From the NCBI RefSeq assembly GCF_047511655.1, contig NC_133403.1, positions 13,513,014-13,577,013 on the forward strand: a stretch of 64,000 bases of DNA, written 5' to 3'. Below, piece by piece: positions 62,541 to 64,000 of the stretch. Every line of letters begins with the position of its first letter. The stretch's first letter is position 1. The position numbers and the translations under genes were made by a program. The notes beneath the pieces are model-generated. The model was not told where the DNA came from. It was given only the letters and a program-made list of their open reading frames with translations, and did no database searches. The DNA comes from Castor canadensis. Lineage: Eukaryota > Chordata > Mammalia > Rodentia > Castoridae.

Positions 62541-62850
62541 GACCGGCATGGCAGTTCACGTCATAATTCCAGCTACTCAGTAGGCAGAAATCCAGATCTT
62601 GGTTCGACACCAGCCCAGGCAAAAAGTTAACAAGAACCACATCTCAACTAGTAAGTTGGGCATGATAACACACACCTGTCATCCCAGCTACATGGGAGGT
62701 ATAAATTGAATGGTGGTCCTGGTCAGTCTGGGCAAAAACTCAAGACCCTCATCGAAAAATAAGTGAAGCCAAAAGGGCTGAGTACGTGGCTTAAGTAGTA
62801 GAGCACTTACTTAACAAGTATGAGGCCCTGAATTCAAGTCCCAACACCAA
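62541..62850 (+). mobile_element. three-module SINE
   Basis: ccggcatggcagttcacgtc (module 1), ttgggcatgataacacacac (module 2), ctgagtacgtggcttaagta to tcaagtcccaacaccaag (module 3), then the GAAA satellite. Confidence 0.82.
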
Positions 62851-62929
62851 GAAAGAAAAAGAAAGAAAGAAAGAAAGAAAGGAAGGAAGGAAGGAAGGGA
62901 AGGAAGGAAGAAAGAAAGAAAAGAAAAGA
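62850..62929. repeat. (GAAA)n/(GGAA)n satellite after a SINE tail
   Basis: GAAA units grade into GGAA and back. The tract begins in the A-rich tail of a SINE, a common origin for such satellites. Confidence 0.9.
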
Positions 62930-63214
62930 TAATTAGGAACAGCTCTCCAGATTTCTACCTTTCTGCCTACCCTGGTCAGAAACAGAAAATATCCAGAGTT
63001 GGACTGAGGAGAGAGGAAGCCTATAGAGTTCCAGTGATAGGTTAGTGGCAGCTTCTTGGCACAGCTCTGCCCACCACAGGAGTGAAGGAGTGAAGGTGGC
63101 AGGTGGCAGTCTGTGTGGTGAGAGAGAAGCTAGGTGTAAGGAGTTGTAAACAATTAGGGTGTGAAGAGGAGAAGAGAATCTTTGCCATTTGAAGGGGACT
63201 ATTTCCCAGTTCTT

Positions 63215-64000
63215 TTTTTTCTTTTTATTAGAACATATTAATTGTACAAAGTGAGGGGTTTCATTCTGGTATTTTCATATATGCATATAATATGCTTCCA
63301 TCATATTCACCCTATTACTCTTGTCTTCCTCCCATTAACTCTTCCCCTTTTAAACTTTCTTGCAAATTTTTAAAAGGGTTTCATTATGAACATTTTATAC
63401 ATGCACACAATGTACGGCCCTCCTCACCCTTTCTTTTCCCCCTCCTCCCTCCCACTTGTCCCTGCCATAATAGCATCCTGTATGTCCATGTCTTTTTTTT
63501 TTTTTTAAGATCTAGACTTTGCATAGGAGAAAATATGGCATTTGTCTTTCCGAGTCTGGCTTATTTTGCTTAAAATGATAATCGCCAGTTCCATTCATTT
63601 TCCTGCAAATGACACAATTTCTTCTTTATGGCTGAAATAATACTCCAAAGTGTATATATACATTTTCTTTATACATTCACCTGTTGATGGCCACCTAGGC
63701 TGATTCTATAACTTGGCTACTGTAAATAGCGCTGCAATAAACATGAGTGTCCAAGTATCTCTATTGTATGCCGACTTACACTCATTCAGATATAGTCCAA
63801 GAGCGGTATAGCAAAATCACAGGGCAGTTCTATTTTTATTTTAAGGAGCCTCTATACTAATTTCTATGGTTGCCACAATAATTTACATTCCTACCCCCTC
63901 CCACGCATCCTCCCCAGGCTGACTGAGGTGAAAGAGAATCCCAAGGATACGTTGATCTGCATTTCCTTTATGGCTAATGATGCTGAATACTTCTTCATGT
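63215..64000 (-). mobile_element. LINE-1 3' end, continues past window
   Basis: The plus strand carries the reverse of LINE-1 3' sequence: gtacaaagtgaggggtttca, ttcctgcaaatgacacaatt, ctgcaataaacatgagtgtc, ttgatctgcatttcctttat, ggctaatgatgctgaatact. ORF2 would start beyond base 64000. Confidence 0.8.

Larger units (their letters stand above)
61650..64000 (-). other. upstream SMPD4 intron (part)
   Basis: It holds a MIR remnant, a three-module SINE, a GAAA/GGAA satellite and an antisense LINE-1 3' end that runs off the window. No CpG island or first exon was seen, so the SMPD4 promoter is probably beyond 64000. Confidence 0.7.

Overview
The window is a piece of a mammalian nuclear genome. It holds three protein-coding genes with GT-AG introns, tracts of (TG)n, and dozens of short retroposons. 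The SINEs point to a rodent: classic tRNA-derived ID elements occur beside dimeric SINEs made of a B1-like (7SL-derived) head and an ID-like tail (the B1-dID type). The absence of typical mouse/rat B2 elements argues against a murid. A beaver-like or other squirrel-related-clade rodent fits best, but the species is inferred from repeat style only.

Layout. Bases 1-28592 (+) carry the 3' three quarters of MED15, the Mediator tail subunit: 16 coding exons, from the last helix of the KIX domain to the stop codon, with a 3' UTR to about 29.4 kb. The first exons lie upstream of the window. Bases 30220-35547 (-) carry an apparently complete CCDC74A in eight exons, convergent with MED15 and driven from a CpG-rich promoter at about 35.3-35.7 kb that contains an RFX-type X-box. 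Bases 38568-61617 (-) carry 19 coding exons of SMPD4 (neutral sphingomyelinase 3). They join without a phase error into an 828-residue protein starting at the conserved internal Met; the 5'-most exon or exons and the promoter lie beyond base 64000.

The three genes are not a functional pathway: MED15 acts in transcription, CCDC74A in spindle/microtubule biology, SMPD4 in sphingolipid metabolism at the ER and nuclear envelope. Their order is informative, because in human MED15 is on 22q11.2 while CCDC74A/B and SMPD4 are together on 2q21. The short MED15-CCDC74A gap therefore coincides with a synteny break between rodents and human.

The introns hold most of the unusual material: a 3'-truncated 7SK RNA retropseudogene with a perfect 15-bp target-site duplication and no A-tail (46514-46751), a LINE-1 3' end broken up by at least five younger SINEs (51.2-53.4 kb), a recurring three-module SINE of about 300 bp, MER20-like and Tigger/MER2-like DNA transposon fossils, and LINE fragments that reach to within tens of bases of two splice acceptors. 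I found no evidence of a new multi-gene biological system.

Exon boundaries were placed by hand from reading frame, splice consensus and remembered human orthologue sequences. No alignment or database search was run.
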